40,041 nucleotides of DNA, taken from the IMG/VR virus record IMGVR_UViG_3300020438_000094, positions 1-40,041 of that record; one strand, given 5' to 3'. Made by a program: the position numbers and the translations under genes. Under the pieces are notes generated by a model, which was given only the letters and a program-made list of their open reading frames with translations, did not search any database and was not told the DNA's origin. Source of the stretch: a virus. Of this stretch, positions 11,401 through 26,400 are shown in pieces; the first letter of the stretch is position 1; each line of letters starts with the position of its first letter.

Positions 11401-14400
11401 CTGAAGATATTCCTACATTAACTTCAAATGTATCATTGGTCTTATTTGAAATGGCTAACCATCTTCCACTTACAGGGTCAGTTGCTCTTGGATACTTATG
11501 TTCTGTTGTATAACCATCTAGGAAACATTTAAATGTTAAAGATTCATCAACAATTTGAATATAATCTCCATTACTTAATCCATGAGCAGTCAAAGTAATT
11601 GTCATTACACCTGTTGCAGGAGTAAATGCTGCATTACTAGCAGTACCTGCACTGTAATATACATCCGTTACAGGAATTGATTTCTCAGAACCATAAGGAT
11701 CTGTTGAACGTGGATATGTCTTAGTGGCAGTATTTCCATCCATATCACAAGTAAACTGTAAAGTGTTATTCTGTATAACAATACTAGAACCTTTACGCAT
11801 TCCATGTTGACCAATTGTTAAGGTCATAGCACCTGTTTCTGCATTGTAAGTAGCAGCAGAAGGTGTAAAGGTTTGATTAGTTCCAGGTGTACCTACATTA
11901 ACAGTATATGTGTCTGCTGTAGTTGAAGTAATTGCCAACTCTTTTCCAACAGCACGTACATCATGTCCAGGTCTAGGATAAGACTTAATGGATTGATTAT
12001 TATCCATTGCACATGTAAACTTAATTGACTCATCATTAATAACAATTAAGTCATCAGTTTCTATATCATGTCCGAGATTAGTAAATGTTAACTCACCGTT
12101 TGAAGTATCATATGCTGCACTAATTGGAGAATATGGTCTATAATTTTTATTGAATGAAGTAGGACCAACATGAACAGTGAATGAGTTTGTATCAAATTTC
12201 TTGATAGATAATACCTGTTTTGCTGCAGGGTCTGTTGATCTAGGATATGTGTGATTAGTTCCATTATCATCATAATCACATGTCATCGTTAAAGCATCAG
12301 CATCAATAGAGATTGCTCTACCTTTCTTCTTAAAGCATCCACCTTCAGCACCAGTTAATGTATGAGTGTACTGTCCACCAGTTCTAATTACAGCACGTGT
12401 CAATCCATTTGCTACAGCAGATTGGAATTGATGAGTTGTGGTATTAGAAGAAGTACCAACATTAATAGCAAATGTATCTTTAGTTACACTAGAAACAAGT
12501 AGATACGTTCCGCTAGCTGGGTCAGTAGAACGTGGATATGTATGATCAGTCTGATAATTATCTTGTAGACAACGGAATGTCATTGAACCATCGGCAATCA
12601 AAACCATATCACCATTCTCAAATCCATGATTCGGAACAGTAAGAACCATTGCACCAGTTGCAGGAGTAAATGCTGCACCAGTTATAGTAAATTTCTCTCC
12701 ACCAGATTGGAATTCGTGTGTATAATCACCACCAACAGTAAATGCTTTATCTACTGTTAGTCCACCCTTCCAAACGTGGGTATATTGTCCACCACACTTA
12801 ATAGCATCTGCAGATGCAGACTGGAATACATGAGTTGAAATATTTGAAGATATACCAACATCAACAGTAATTACACCTGTTGGTCTCTTCATGCTGTTTG
12901 CAGTAAAAGATACAAAAGTGTGTGTTGATGTATCACTGGACTTACCAATAAAGACATCAAATGTATCTGTTAGAACATTATCTAATGGTAACCATTCAAA
13001 GTAAGATGGATCTGTACGTCTTGGATATGAATGATTTGTAGCATCATCATCTTTAGCACAAGTAAATGTTACTGCACCTTCATCTAATCTAACCTTATCA
13101 TTTGCCTTAACTAATCCACCAGAAACTGCTGATACCCATACGTGAGTTGTAGTGTTAGAAATAGGTGCATCACCAAACATATTTCCAACAAGCATACTGA
13201 AATCGTTAGCACTTGTACGAAGGATTGGGAAGAATCTTCCACTAGCAAAATCACTAGGTCTTGGATATGAATGATTAGAAGCATTACCATCTTCAGCACA
13301 AGTAAAGACTAAAGAATTGTCAGCAATCTTAACCATGTCTCCAGTTACAAATCCATGATTAGCACATGTTACATATAGTTCACCCGTTGCTGTATTGAAT
13401 GATGTACCACTTTCTGCAGTCTTTGTAGTTGGAGCAGTTAATCCATGACCAGCCATAGTTATGGTCATCATACCTGTGGTTGGAGTATATGCTGCTAATG
13501 TTGGAGTATGAGTTGTAGTCTTAACATCCTGAACATAAGTTGCAGTATTGTATGCATAGTCAGCACCACCAGGAGCATTAGAACCAGATGAACGAGGATA
13601 TGTCTTATCTGTTGTTTGTCCATCAAGATCACAACGGAATGTTAATGAATCTTGCTCGATATAAACAGAATCACCAGCTCTTGTGATTCCATTGTCAACA
13701 CAACTTACAAATGTATGAGTGTAATCACCACCAGTAATTACAGCACCTGATAGAGATGAATGATAGTTATGAGTACCAGCATGACTAATTGCAGTATTTT
13801 GTGACTCGTTAACGTTTATAGTAATAGTTGTAGCATCAGCTCCTGTTATAGTAACAGCAGTATTATATGCATAGTCCTCATTATCAGTTGTATTAGCACC
13901 GTATGATCTTGGATATGATTTCTGAGTAGAGAATCCATCTCCACCATAATCACAAACAAATGTGATTGAATTATCTTTTAATCTTATGCTAGTTCCAACC
14001 GCAAGACTATGTGTACCAATAGTAAGTATTAAATCACCAGATACAGGATCATAATTAGCATCAGAAACATTAAAGTCTAATTGTGGTGAAGTTCCTACTG
14101 TAACATCAAATGTGTCATCAGTAACATTAGAAATAAGCATCCACTTTCCAGACTGAGGGTCTGTAGACCTTGGATATGTATGATTACTACCATGTTGGTC
14201 TAATGAACATGTCAATGATAATGCATCGTCAGCAATCTTAATCTTATCCCCTACTAAGAATCCATGATTAGGAATCGTAACTGTCATTACACCAGTTGTA
14301 GGTATATAAACAGCATTTGTTGCTGTATGATTGGTAGCATCTTTAATCCAATGATTACCAATAGTCAAGTCCATAATACCTGTCTCAGGTTCATAGACAG

Positions 14401-17400
14401 CAGCAGAAGGTGTATATGCTGAGAACTTACTCTTACCAACATTAACAGTAAAGGCATTATTATGAACCTTAACACCGTTAGTTGTTCCAGAAACGTAAGC
14501 GTGTGTATAAGCACCAAATACAGTTCTACCAACAAATACATCAAATGTGGTGCTACTAGAAGATTCTACAACACTCCACCCTCTCCTAAACACTGGGTCA
14601 GTCTTACGAGGATATGCATGGTTTGTAGCATTACCATCTTTAGTACAACTAAAGGTAATAGCACCTTCTTCAAATCTAACCATCTCACCACCAACTTTCA
14701 AGCAAGGGTTAGTAGTTACACCAACACATGTATGCTCACTAAGGTCTTGAGACTTACCGATAAACAGATCAAATGTATTATCAGTTCTATTCTGTGCAGG
14801 TAACCATTCATCTCTTGCAGGGTCACCTGAGCGTGGGTAGTAATGATCTGTTGTCTCATCATCCAATCCACAACGGAATATAAATGCACCATCATTAAGT
14901 CTAACAAGGTTACCGTTGTATACCAGATGACCAGATGATGTAATAGTTAACATTCCAGTAGCAGGGTCATAAGCAGCACCAGTACAATTTCTAGTACTTG
15001 GAGCACTTAACTGTGAACCGATAGTAACGGTCATCATACCTGTTAATGGGTTATATGATGCATCAGATGCAGTCTTATCAACTTCAGAGATATCAATAAC
15101 TTCAACAGCAGTACCACGAGAAGGGTCGGTTAATCTTGGATATGCATGGTCAGTTGCTTGACCGTCCATATTACATGCAAAGAGGAATGCTCCATCTCTA
15201 AGTCTAATACTATCACCAACCATTAAATTAGGATGTCCACCCAATCCAGGAGAAGTAGGAGCAGAAGAAGTAATTACTAATGCACCAGTTACAGGAGTGT
15301 AGTTTGCACTAGAAACATCATATGCAATATTATGTGTCTTACCAACATCTAAAGTAATTGTATTATCCTTATGAATAATACCATTAGGATCTGCAGACTT
15401 AAATGTATGTAATGAAAGGTCAGGAGATACACCAACATTTACATCAAATGTATCCTTGGTTATATTAACAATCTTATGCTGTCTACCGCTAGATGGATCT
15501 GTTGAACGTGGATATCTATGTTGAGTTATATTATTATCTAATAAACACTCAAATGTAATTGATTCATCAACAATACGAACCTTATCACCATGAGAGAATC
15601 CATGATTAAATAAGGTAACTGTTAATAAACCTGAGTCAGGTGTATATGATGCTCCATTTGCTGTATAAGTTGTTCCTTCAAATAAGATAGGAACACTATC
15701 ATTGTAAATAAAGTCATTCTCTCTTGGATAGTACTTAGTTGATTGTAATCCATCCATAGTACACTTGAATGGAAGACTGCCCTTAGCAACCTTTAAATTT
15801 GTACCTGCTCTTAACCTATGTTCACCAATGGTCATCTTAAGAAGACCTGTTGAACCACTATAAGTTGCAGCAGTAGGATTGAATATTACATCAGGTGTTT
15901 TACCAACATCAACCGAGAAAGTTGTTGAGTCAATAATAGTAACATCTAACCAACCTTGACTTGCATGGTCAGAAGATCTTGGATACTTATGCTCAGACCT
16001 ATTCTGATCCATAGTACAAGTAAATGTTAGAGATTCATCTTCAAGTTGAATCTTATCACTACTTGAAAGACCATGAGCAGATCCAGTTGTACATGTAAGA
16101 ATACCTGTAACTGGATTATATCCTCCACCGTTTATTGATATTGTGGTAGGACCAAATAATCCATGTGAAGGACTAAACAACTTCAATTCACCACTAGAAG
16201 CATTGTATATTGCATTAGTAGGTGTTAACTTCGTAGCAGCTCCTCCACCAGCTTCAGTGATACTTGTATCAAATGTTTGAGTTAATCCATGATTACCTTG
16301 TACATCCCAAACATCATTAGTGATGATGTAATCTAATATCTGCTTTAATTTACCATAAGTCCAAACAGTTTCTACAACCTCTCTTTCAACATTAAGTAAT
16401 TGAACATTGTTTACATCTGTTCTATTAACATAATATGATGCTGCATCCCAAATTTTATTATTTGCACCATTACGTATATCAGCAGCAATTGACTTACAAA
16501 TATCTTTAACATCATCTTGACAATTTACACTACCATTAATAACAGTGAAATCTGGGAATTTTTGTTCTAGTAAATATACCGCTTCTTTAGCAACAAAGTC
16601 TAAGTTTTGTTCTATCAATGTAGCAGCATTATAATACCTATTTGTATTTCCAACAAATCCCCTTTGAACTGCTCTACCAACATTAACTGTTAATGTTGTT
16701 GAAGTTACTGCTGTAATTGTTAACGCTGTATTATATGCAGGGTCAGTTGGACGTGGATATCTATGCTCAGTTGCATTATTATCCTTATCACAAGTGAATG
16801 GTAACTTATCAGCACCAATAATAACAGTATTAGATGTTGTATAACTATGTGATCCAATATCTAATACCAATACACCAGTTTCCGCATTATAAGTTGCACC
16901 ACTAACATCTTTTATAGTACCATCATTAAATGTAAGTGCAGCATTTGAAGTACCAGCTACAAATGTATGACTTCCTACATAACGAACTGTAGATGGAATA
17001 GCATCGTTATTAAAGTATTCTCCTTTTGTAAATGATTCAGTTCCAGACCAATCTTCTACATGTGTCTGACCATCAGCACCATCAAAATGAAGTAGTAGTT
17101 TTGTATTAGTATCTCCTTGGAAAATACCAGCTAAAGGTGTGAATCCAGTAGAATATCTTGCGTTATCAGATATTCTAACTTCATCAACATGTCCAATATA
17201 TCCAGTTGAGAAAGCATAACCAACACCAATAAAGAGTGGTTTAGCAGTATATGTTGTATTATCAGTACCAGAACCAACTTCAACACCATCTATGTAAAGT
17301 TTACCAGTTGTACCACTTCTAACATAAGCAATATGAGTCCAAGTATCAGCAACGACAGTAGTTCCACCAGAAGTAACTAGATTTGAATTATTAACATTCC

Positions 17401-20400
17401 AACGAACTTGACCACTTTCTAGATATAATCTAAACGCAACCTCAGTTGCATTACCAACTCTTGTATCAAGAATATCTACTGTTGCAGTTAAAGATGAAGC
17501 AGCAGCACGAACATATAATTCAACAGTAAAATCACCTGTTCCAAAAGCAAACTCACTACTACTTTGAGAGTAGATAAAATCTGTTGTTCCAGCTGCCAAC
17601 TCTAATGAAGCAGACCCAAATTTCTTCTGTGTAGTATCAATCTGTGCAGTACCAGCAAATTCAAAATCAAAATAATCTTCACCATTTGATTTAGATCTAC
17701 CAATCTTACCAAGATATACAGTATTACGTGCTTGATTATATCCTATAACCTCTGCTTTAGTGTCTCTAGATCTTATTATCTGACCAGAACTAAAGAATCC
17801 ATCCCCTTCTTTACTATAGAAGGACATCTTTCTAACTCTACCTTCTTCACCAGTGAAGAATTCATTTGTATTATTACCATAATTTATTTTATAGTTACGA
17901 ATAAACTCATCTATTTGGAAAGTACCAGTTAAATTATTAAATGGAACAATATAATTATTAATTAATTCATTAGATGGGAAGTTACTATTATATCCAGTTG
18001 CATTATCAGTGTAATCAACAATACTTACAACAGATTCTGCAATATCATCTAAAACAACGTTTGGATAAGTCTGAGATGTAATTCTGTTGAATAATAATCC
18101 AAAGAATGAAGAACCAGGAGATATGTTAACCTGTCCAATAAATTCTTGAGTAACAGGATCTTGATAAGCAGAAGTTGAAGTAATTCTCGAAATAACTCCA
18201 GACTGTGCTCCATAAATGATATCATTTAATTGAATATCAAATAATCCTGGTGTAGACCTATATGTACCAGCAGTTTTACTTAATGTAAGTTGATCGGTAA
18301 CTTCAATCTTAGTACTGTAAATAGGGGTTGTATCACTTTGATTTGCTGCAGTAGTACCAAGAGCACCCCTTATAACAGTAATGGATGTAGACTCAGGACC
18401 ATCAACAGAACTTTCTAACTGGAAAATTTCAGAACCTAATTGATAATTAGTACCCTGATTAAATGTTCCGATAGGAACTGGTTGGGAAGTAGATGCTTCT
18501 GGATCTACAACTTCAAAAGTAGTTGTTGAAGGACCAACAGAATACCTTAATTTAGCAATAGGCATCTCCTGACCAGTTTCCAAGTTAACTCTTTCAATTT
18601 TTGCAGTATTACCTTCTAAGTTTGTTATACTTTCACCAAAAGTATACAATCCAACATTAGCAAGTGGAGTTATAGAATCTAAATTTCCAGAGAATCCTGT
18701 AGCAGCAGTATTACACAATTCATTCAATATAAATTGTGGGGTATCACTATAATAACCAGTAACAACATTACCAACAACTTTAATGACTGTTAATCTAGCA
18801 TCAGAAGAACTACCACTAACAGTATCACCGATACTTGGATAAATTCCACTAGTATTAGAGAATATTAAATCAAATCCAGCAATACTTTCAATTGTAACAT
18901 TAGCATATTTAACACTTGCTGGTGGTTTTGGTGGTTCAGAGAATACAATAGAGTCTTGCTGAATCTGGAATGCAGTTTCTGGATTCTGAACAACACCGTT
19001 AAGAACAATCATTAACTGATTGGAGTTAGCAACAACAGTATCACCATTAACTGTTAATGGGAATGCAGTCTTAACACCATCAAATAGACTTGAAATATCA
19101 TCTACACGTTGTACAACAGAAGTTAGAATGTTCTCAGAAGATGTCAATCTCTTCTGTCTGAATAGTACTTCTGTATTATTAAACTCAGTGTAAATTGGAT
19201 CTACAAGAGCAAAGTTTTGAATATTTGGAACGATAGCTTCTTGTGCAAGTTCTACAGACTTAGTAAGTTCAAAGAATGTGTCCTTGTTAGGAATTTGTCC
19301 ATATTCATTCAAGTTTAACTCACCAAACACCTTAAATGATGCAGGGTGAACGTTTCTAATTAGAATCTCTTTCCACTCACTAATAGAAACAGCAGACTTA
19401 ACAGCATATGAGAAGTCTTGATAATAGTAACTATCTTGAATCTTTTGAATAATTTCAGATGGTTTACCAACATCATCAATAAACTGACCAGTAGTCTTAG
19501 TTATAGAACCAATATCTAGAACACCACGAGCAAACTTAAGGTCACTAATAGTACCAGAAGACTTAGAAATAACACCAGTTATTTGTTGACCTTCTGCAAA
19601 TACACCATCATAGTCAACAATCTTAAGAACTCTAGGTCCAATCTGCCAACCAGAGTTGGTAGAAACATACCCAGTTGCTGTTGCTTGCTCTAAAGAATCA
19701 CCTTGATATACAAGTTCACCTTCAAGGAAAGTAGAAGTGATAACATTAGCAGTAGCAGCACCACCAAATGATTCAGTTAAAATACTTTGACGACCTTCAC
19801 CAGCGTTAACGAAGGAAAGAGCATCTCCAAGTTCTGCGTTTTGTGGAGTAATAGCAACCTTCAACTGATCATCTTCTAGAGAATTTGCAGTACCAGAAAT
19901 TGCATAGTAAGTAGTATTTGGATTAAGACGACCTGTTGCACCAGCAGCTAGAGGATAATCAGCACCATCTCCAGTATCTGTTACACCAACACTAATTTCA
20001 GCACCATTAGTAATACCATGTGGATAAGCAAACTGTAATAAACCTAAGTCAAGGTTTACAACATAGTTGAATGAAGACCTAAGACTTACAGCAGGAGTAG
20101 AAGAATATCCAGCACCTGGGTCTTTAACTTCAATTTGATCTAATCGTCCATTCTTAATAGAAGCTTCAGCAGTTGCATTAGCTCCACCACCACCTGTAAT
20201 AACTACAGTTGGAGCAGTAGCGTATCCAGAACCTGGATTAGTTACTGTAATACTTTCAAGTATACTTGTAGAAGTTAACTGTGCGTTAAGTGGGAATGTA
20301 ATCTCAGGACGTAAAGTGTAGTCATGTGGATAATCATAACCAAAGTTATTATTCTTAAGTTTCTTAATCTTACCAACTTTATCACCTTTGGTGAAGATAG

Positions 20401-23400
20401 ATGCTTCAGTACCGAAAGGTGGAATAACAACTATTAATTCAGCACCAGAACCAGTTAATCCAGAACCAAGAATACCAGTAATACCTTCAACATCAATTGT
20501 AGCAGAAGTATATCCTTTACCTGGAGATGTAACAAGAACTTCTTGAATCTGACCTGGAATTGTTACACCTTCATCATCAACTCCATCTTGAACAGTAATT
20601 TGAACAAATCCACCTTCACCATCACCAGCAATAGGTACACCATTATATGTTCCTACAGCATATTCAGTTCCTGGTTCAATAATTTGAACTCTTTCAATTT
20701 TTCTTGTAGATGCAATACCAGTAACAATAGGCAACTTAGTATAGAAACCACCTGGATTAATGATACGAATATCTCCAATAGAACCAACTGCTTTAAGAGA
20801 GCTTGTAGTATATGTTGTTTGTGTTATATCACCGTCACCTTCTGGTTCATTTAATAATGGGAATTTGAAAGTATCAGCACCACGAGTAATCGTTTGACCA
20901 GATGTTGAACTAATTACAAAATTACCAGTATAAGGTGAATCAGTTACATCCAAATAACTATCAGAAATTACAGGAGAATCACTTCCTGTTCTTGAAGGAT
21001 CGAAGTAATAGGATATATTAGTAACAATATTATTATCAACCTTTAACTTAACTGATGGATTTGGTTCTCCTTGACCAGTTACACCAGGAGTACCTATTCT
21101 CTCAATAGAGTTGAAAGAATACTCCAATTTATAAAGATTATCCTTAGCAAATGATAAATTACCACCAATTAATGAACCATGACTTAGATCAAAGATATAC
21201 TGGTGTCCATAGTACATCTTAAGTGTAGGTGATTTAACAAAGATATTAACAGAACTACCACTAGTTGCAGGTGAAGTAAGAGCAGCTTGTGGTAATTTAT
21301 ATGTAAATTCAAGTGGACTTACAATAGTATCAACAGCAAATGCACCATCATACTCATCATATACAAGACCATTATAACTTTGTGATGGATTACCATCAAT
21401 ATAAATCATTTCTCCTTCACTAAGATAATGACTTGTTCCTGTAATAACATAAACTTCATCACTATTAGCAACAGCAGTTACTTGAAGTATTCTTTCTAAG
21501 TTAGAAATTAGAGTAATCTTAGTAACAGCAGTTAAGTTTATTATCTGGCATGTGTTATAATCTGAGTTAAAAGATATATCACCAGAATTAAGTGCAACTA
21601 CAGAACCAACAATAAATGGTGATGCACCAGAAACTTCATCAATTCTAACTGAATAATCTGCAGTATTAAATGGTTTAAATCTAGCAAAAGTGTGTAAATT
21701 ATTAGTTCCACCTATATTAGCAGGAGCATCATAGGTGTTCATATTGATATCAAATGTTCCAGGAGTTGTGTTATTTACTTGTGCAAAGGTATAACCCTTC
21801 ATTTCATTAACATCATTTGGAATAGGACCAACTATTCCATAACTATCCCCTTCATTAAATTGCTCACTAACTAATATTCCTTCATTTAGATCATCTGTCC
21901 AAGTATTATTCTGTACAGCAATATAAATTTTCTTATTAGGAATGTCTATCTTAGTAATATATCCACTATTAATAAATGTACCACTAGAAAGAGTATTAAG
22001 CCTTAACTTAGAACCTACAGTAAATATAAATGGTTGATTAACAGTTAACTCTTGAATGTTGTCAATTTTAACTGTATTAGTAACTTTAAAGAAGTATCTA
22101 TCCTTAACTACAGCAGATACTTGTAATTTCTGAGAACCTGGAGAAGGAACTGTTGCAGTTCTAGAACTCCAAATATCATTAGTATATGTCAATGTCTCCG
22201 TACCTGGAGTCATTGTTATAGTAGCATCATCAAAGTCTAAAGTTTGTAGACCTGCATCACCTAATGCAAAATCAGCCTCTCCAACTACCAATGTAGATCC
22301 TGTTACTGGAGTTACAGCAGTTCTAACAAATCCAATTTGAGTATTTGTTTGTAATCCTTTGTCGCCTAATCTAGTAGCATCAGCATTTTTATCTACCTTT
22401 AATCCCCAACCATCATAATCAACATAGTCATACTTGGTTATATTATTAGTAAACCAAGCAGTATCTGTCCAAGCATATGCAAAAGCAAATGATGCTACAG
22501 GTGGTAAACTTGATATATCAGAAGGTACAGTTGGTGTAACTGCTCTATTTCTCAATCTAATGTTGTCGATAAAGAATTGACCTTGATAATCTTTATTGAA
22601 ATCTGTGGCAAGAGTACCAAAACCAATCTGGTTACCAAAATAAAGATCTTTATTACCAAAGGCAGTATTTGATAATGTTCCACTAATTACTTCTATACCA
22701 TTAACAAATGCCTTAAATACATTACCTTCCTTCCTTACAGCAATAGTTTGCCAACTATTATCAGCATACATTGTTGTCTGAGAAGATGATTGACCTGAAC
22801 CATTAATTAACTGAGTTGTTTGATTGGTAATAACCATTTGCAACTCACCAGAGGAATTATCATACCCTAACCATAGTCCACCAGTAGCATCTCTAGCACC
22901 ACCAATACCTACTAAAGTTTGAACATTCTGGGATAAAGTCTGAGATTGTGATGCAGACTTATATACAAAGAACTCTAAAGTCCAATCATCTGATAATACT
23001 GTCCCTAAATCAGATGCAGCAACTTTAAGATAAGAATTTTCCCATGTAGAACTAGATCCAGCAGGTTGGTAACCATAAATTTTTGCCATATTATCAGCAA
23101 AAGTTACAGCACTACTTGCTCCAACAGAAGTTAAAGTGTAATGACCTGTTACATCTGTTTGCTCATTGGCAGCAAAATCAAAGATAAACTCATTTCTATT
23201 CCACTGAGTTTGACCATTAATATAGATATCACCAGAATTATCAGCATTAACAGCGTGTACCGTAATACCTTCTATACGCTTCTTATCAAATTCATTAGTA
23301 GTATGATTTTTAATCGTACCATCATATCCTATCTTAACTGAATCTACTGTTTTAACACCAGTTGTAGTATTGTCCCTAGTAAATGCTAAATTTAAATCTC

Positions 23401-26400
23401 CAAAAATATCAATAGCACTCTTCTGAGCTAGATTAATATCTCTACCAGGAGCAACATAACGATAATTCCAGAGTATAGTACCAGATGTATTAACTTTAAC
23501 AACCCAGAAACTATCTCTAGTTGTAACATCAGACTTAAGTCTTAATGTTGTAGAAATATAACACTCATTAAACTCATCAAAAACAAGACTACCATCAACT
23601 AATGAATATAAAGTTGTGCTATATTCTTTAATAAAATCTACATTAATTGCATTTGTAGTAATAGTTGCTTTACCAAATGCAATATTGATATCAGTACTAG
23701 TACTATTTTCTGCTACTTCCATCAAGAAGTATAATTCATTAACACCAGAAGTGGTCGTAATGACCTTCATGTCTATAATCTTTTCAGATTTATTTGTAGA
23801 AACAAGTTTTCTCTTAATTGCAAAGTTACCAGTGGTATCAATAGATGCTATAAACGCATCATATGGATTACTAGAGTTAGTATTAGTGTAACCACCGATT
23901 GCATAACGAGTATCACTCCATTTTTGAATTGCCGAAACATGATCAGCACGAGTAGAACCAGATATACCAGCATATCCTTTCTGGAACTGTAGTGCAGCAC
24001 TTAAACCATTTTCTGCTTGAGTATACTTAACAAGTATAACATCTGGGTTATATGCATTAAGTAAATTGCTATTTGGTTGATTATTACCAACTAACCAGAC
24101 ATCATTACCATCTACATAAAGTTTTTGGAATTCTGTATAATATTGTCCATCAGTGCTTTCTAAAGTATTTTCCCACTCTTTAACACCTGTAGCAGATAAT
24201 TTAGCAACAAAACCTACTGAATTACCAATACTATCTTTTGTTTTACCACAAATAAAGATTTCTTTACTATCACTAATAACAGTATCATTAATTTTCACAT
24301 AATTATTATTTTCAATCTTAGAAATGTAATAATCTGCTTTTTTGAATATCTGTGGATGAGATAGAATAACACGAGGATTAGAAGTATAACCAGAACCAGA
24401 ATTTATAATATTAACAGTCTCAATAGCACCAACAGCAGATACAACTGCTTCTAATTTACCAGAACTACCATTACCATCAATTGTTATAGTTGGTGGAATA
24501 TCTGTATTATATCCAGAACCTCTTTGATCAATTACGATTTGTTCTATACCTTTATATTGACGAACAGTAAACGTCTTATTAGTATTTTGCATTTGTGGAG
24601 TATAGTCCACAAATACAGTATCTCCAGCAATTAAATTATGAGGGTCATTAGTCTTTAAGACACCGTAATTATCACCACTAATATTTTCAAAACTATATGC
24701 AGCAACTGATTCACCCTTAATTTTTGAAATACGAGCAGAAACGCCAGTACCATCAGTATCAGTATTATCAAATATCAAACGGTCATCTACCTGATAATTT
24801 TTACCTGGATTTTCAATAGTGAATCCAGTTACAGATGCATCTTCAAACTTAGTAGTAGTCTCTACTTCAATATCAACTTTAGAGTCAAACTTAACTTTAG
24901 GGAAGTAATCAAATAATTGTAGAGGTGATTCCTCAAACATTTGATCGGGGTCAGCAGTTTCAAAATCATCAATTATACCATCTCTATTTTCATCCTCTAC
25001 TTCAAAGAGTAATATTTCACCATCTTCAGTTGTTAAAGCAGCAGTAGAAGCATTAGGAACCCTATCAACATCAATATCTACATTTTCATAAGGATCTCTA
25101 TAACGTACAACACCTTGAGGGATATTTTGCTGTACTGCATCAGGACTAAGATTCCATAAATCAACTACAGAGTTGTAACTAGGTCCAATAACATATGGGA
25201 ATAATGGATTACCTGTTTCAGTAGCATCTATAGTAACGAAATAGCAATAATTACCATTAGGAAAGTCTGGAGTCTTACAAAAACGACCATTATATTGATC
25301 TAAATCACCTAAACCAAAGGTATACTTATAATCTTCTACAAAATTACCAGATGGTTCTTCTGTTAATAATGGACCAGCAGTTCTATTTGGAGTTGGATTA
25401 GTAGTATCATCATAAACCAATTCCGTCTTCAATTCATAAGAAGTTCTAAGTCGTACAACTGTAGAACCTTGGTCAGTAGGATCTTGGAATCCATAAGGAC
25501 CATAAATTGGATTACCGTCAAATGCCCAACCTATAATTGGAGAGTGTACTATTTGTTCTTCTTTTTCTAATATATTTCCTGTACCAACTTGCTCGTATAG
25601 GTTGTCACCAAGGATATATCTCATCTTCTGAGGATTTGAAAGGTGAGCATACTCACCACCATACTCATTATTATAACCAGTAAATACAGAACCTTTAGCA
25701 GAGTCAAATTGTGAAGTTGCCTGAAGATTGTAATTCCATTGGAAAACATTAGCAGTAAATGTTGCATTTTGACCAACAGAAGTCAAATTGATAATAGTTG
25801 TACCTTGAACATAGTTAATACCTTTATTGATAATCTCAATACCAGTAACCCTACCAGCATTTTCACCATCTGTGTCAATAGTAGCTCTTGCAATTGCACC
25901 AAATCCAACACCCTGAATAGTAACTTCAGGTGCAGTAGTGTATCCAGATCCAGCAGAAATAATAGCAATAGATATAATTCTACCATCATTAACAATTGCC
26001 TGTGCAACAGCACCTTTACCAGAACTTAGTGTTACTGTTGGACTTGAAGTATACTCAACACCACCATTAGTAATAGCAATAGACTGAATAGGTCCACGAA
26101 TAGATGCAGTACCAGCAGCACCTTGACCTTCTCCACCAACAATAGTAATAGCTGGTTGTGATATATAACCAGAACCACCTGCTTTAATTAGAATACGTGA
26201 AACTTCACCCTTAGTGATAATAGCCGTTGCAGCAGCACCAGAACCACCTCCACCAACAATTGACACCAATGGAGATGAAGTATATCCAGAACCACCATTA
26301 GTTACAGTAATTTCACTAAGAGAACCGTTGACTACAACATTTGCAGTTGCACCTTCTCCACCACCACCTGAAATTGTAATTGCAGGAGGAGACGCAGCAT

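Larger units (their letters stand above)
9480..16910 (-). repeat. 20-unit 'C...YPR' repeat array in the giant protein
   Basis: Residues ~4306-6782. Twenty copies of a module of about 100 residues: 'A.YxPxTGxMxxTxxxHGxxxGDxVxIxDxS', then 'LTFxCxxDxNxTxHxYPRxTDPxSG', then 'TxDTFxVNVGxS'. The Cys and the YPR triplet are present in all 20 copies; the residue two before the YPR Tyr is His in 14, Lys in 5 and Gly in 1. Units 1-19 are consecutive except for one helical insert after unit 1; unit 20 stands apart at about 9480-9815, after another helical module. Copies are clearly diverged in both DNA and protein. Confidence 0.85.

Noticed and set aside
14462-14803. 113-codon open frame on the plus strand within the YPR array
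   Set aside because: It lies antisense to repeats, has Ser/Thr/Cys-rich composition with no motif, and the minus frame here is clearly the coding one.
9480-16910. Regularly spaced similar DNA that might suggest a CRISPR array
   Set aside because: Spacing is ~300 nt, copies are diverged and all lie in frame within one gene; there are no short identical repeats with unique spacers.
9480-16910. Possible diversity-generating retroelement target repeats
   Set aside because: No reverse transcriptase or template repeat is seen in the window, and differences between units are spread over all codon positions rather than at adenines.
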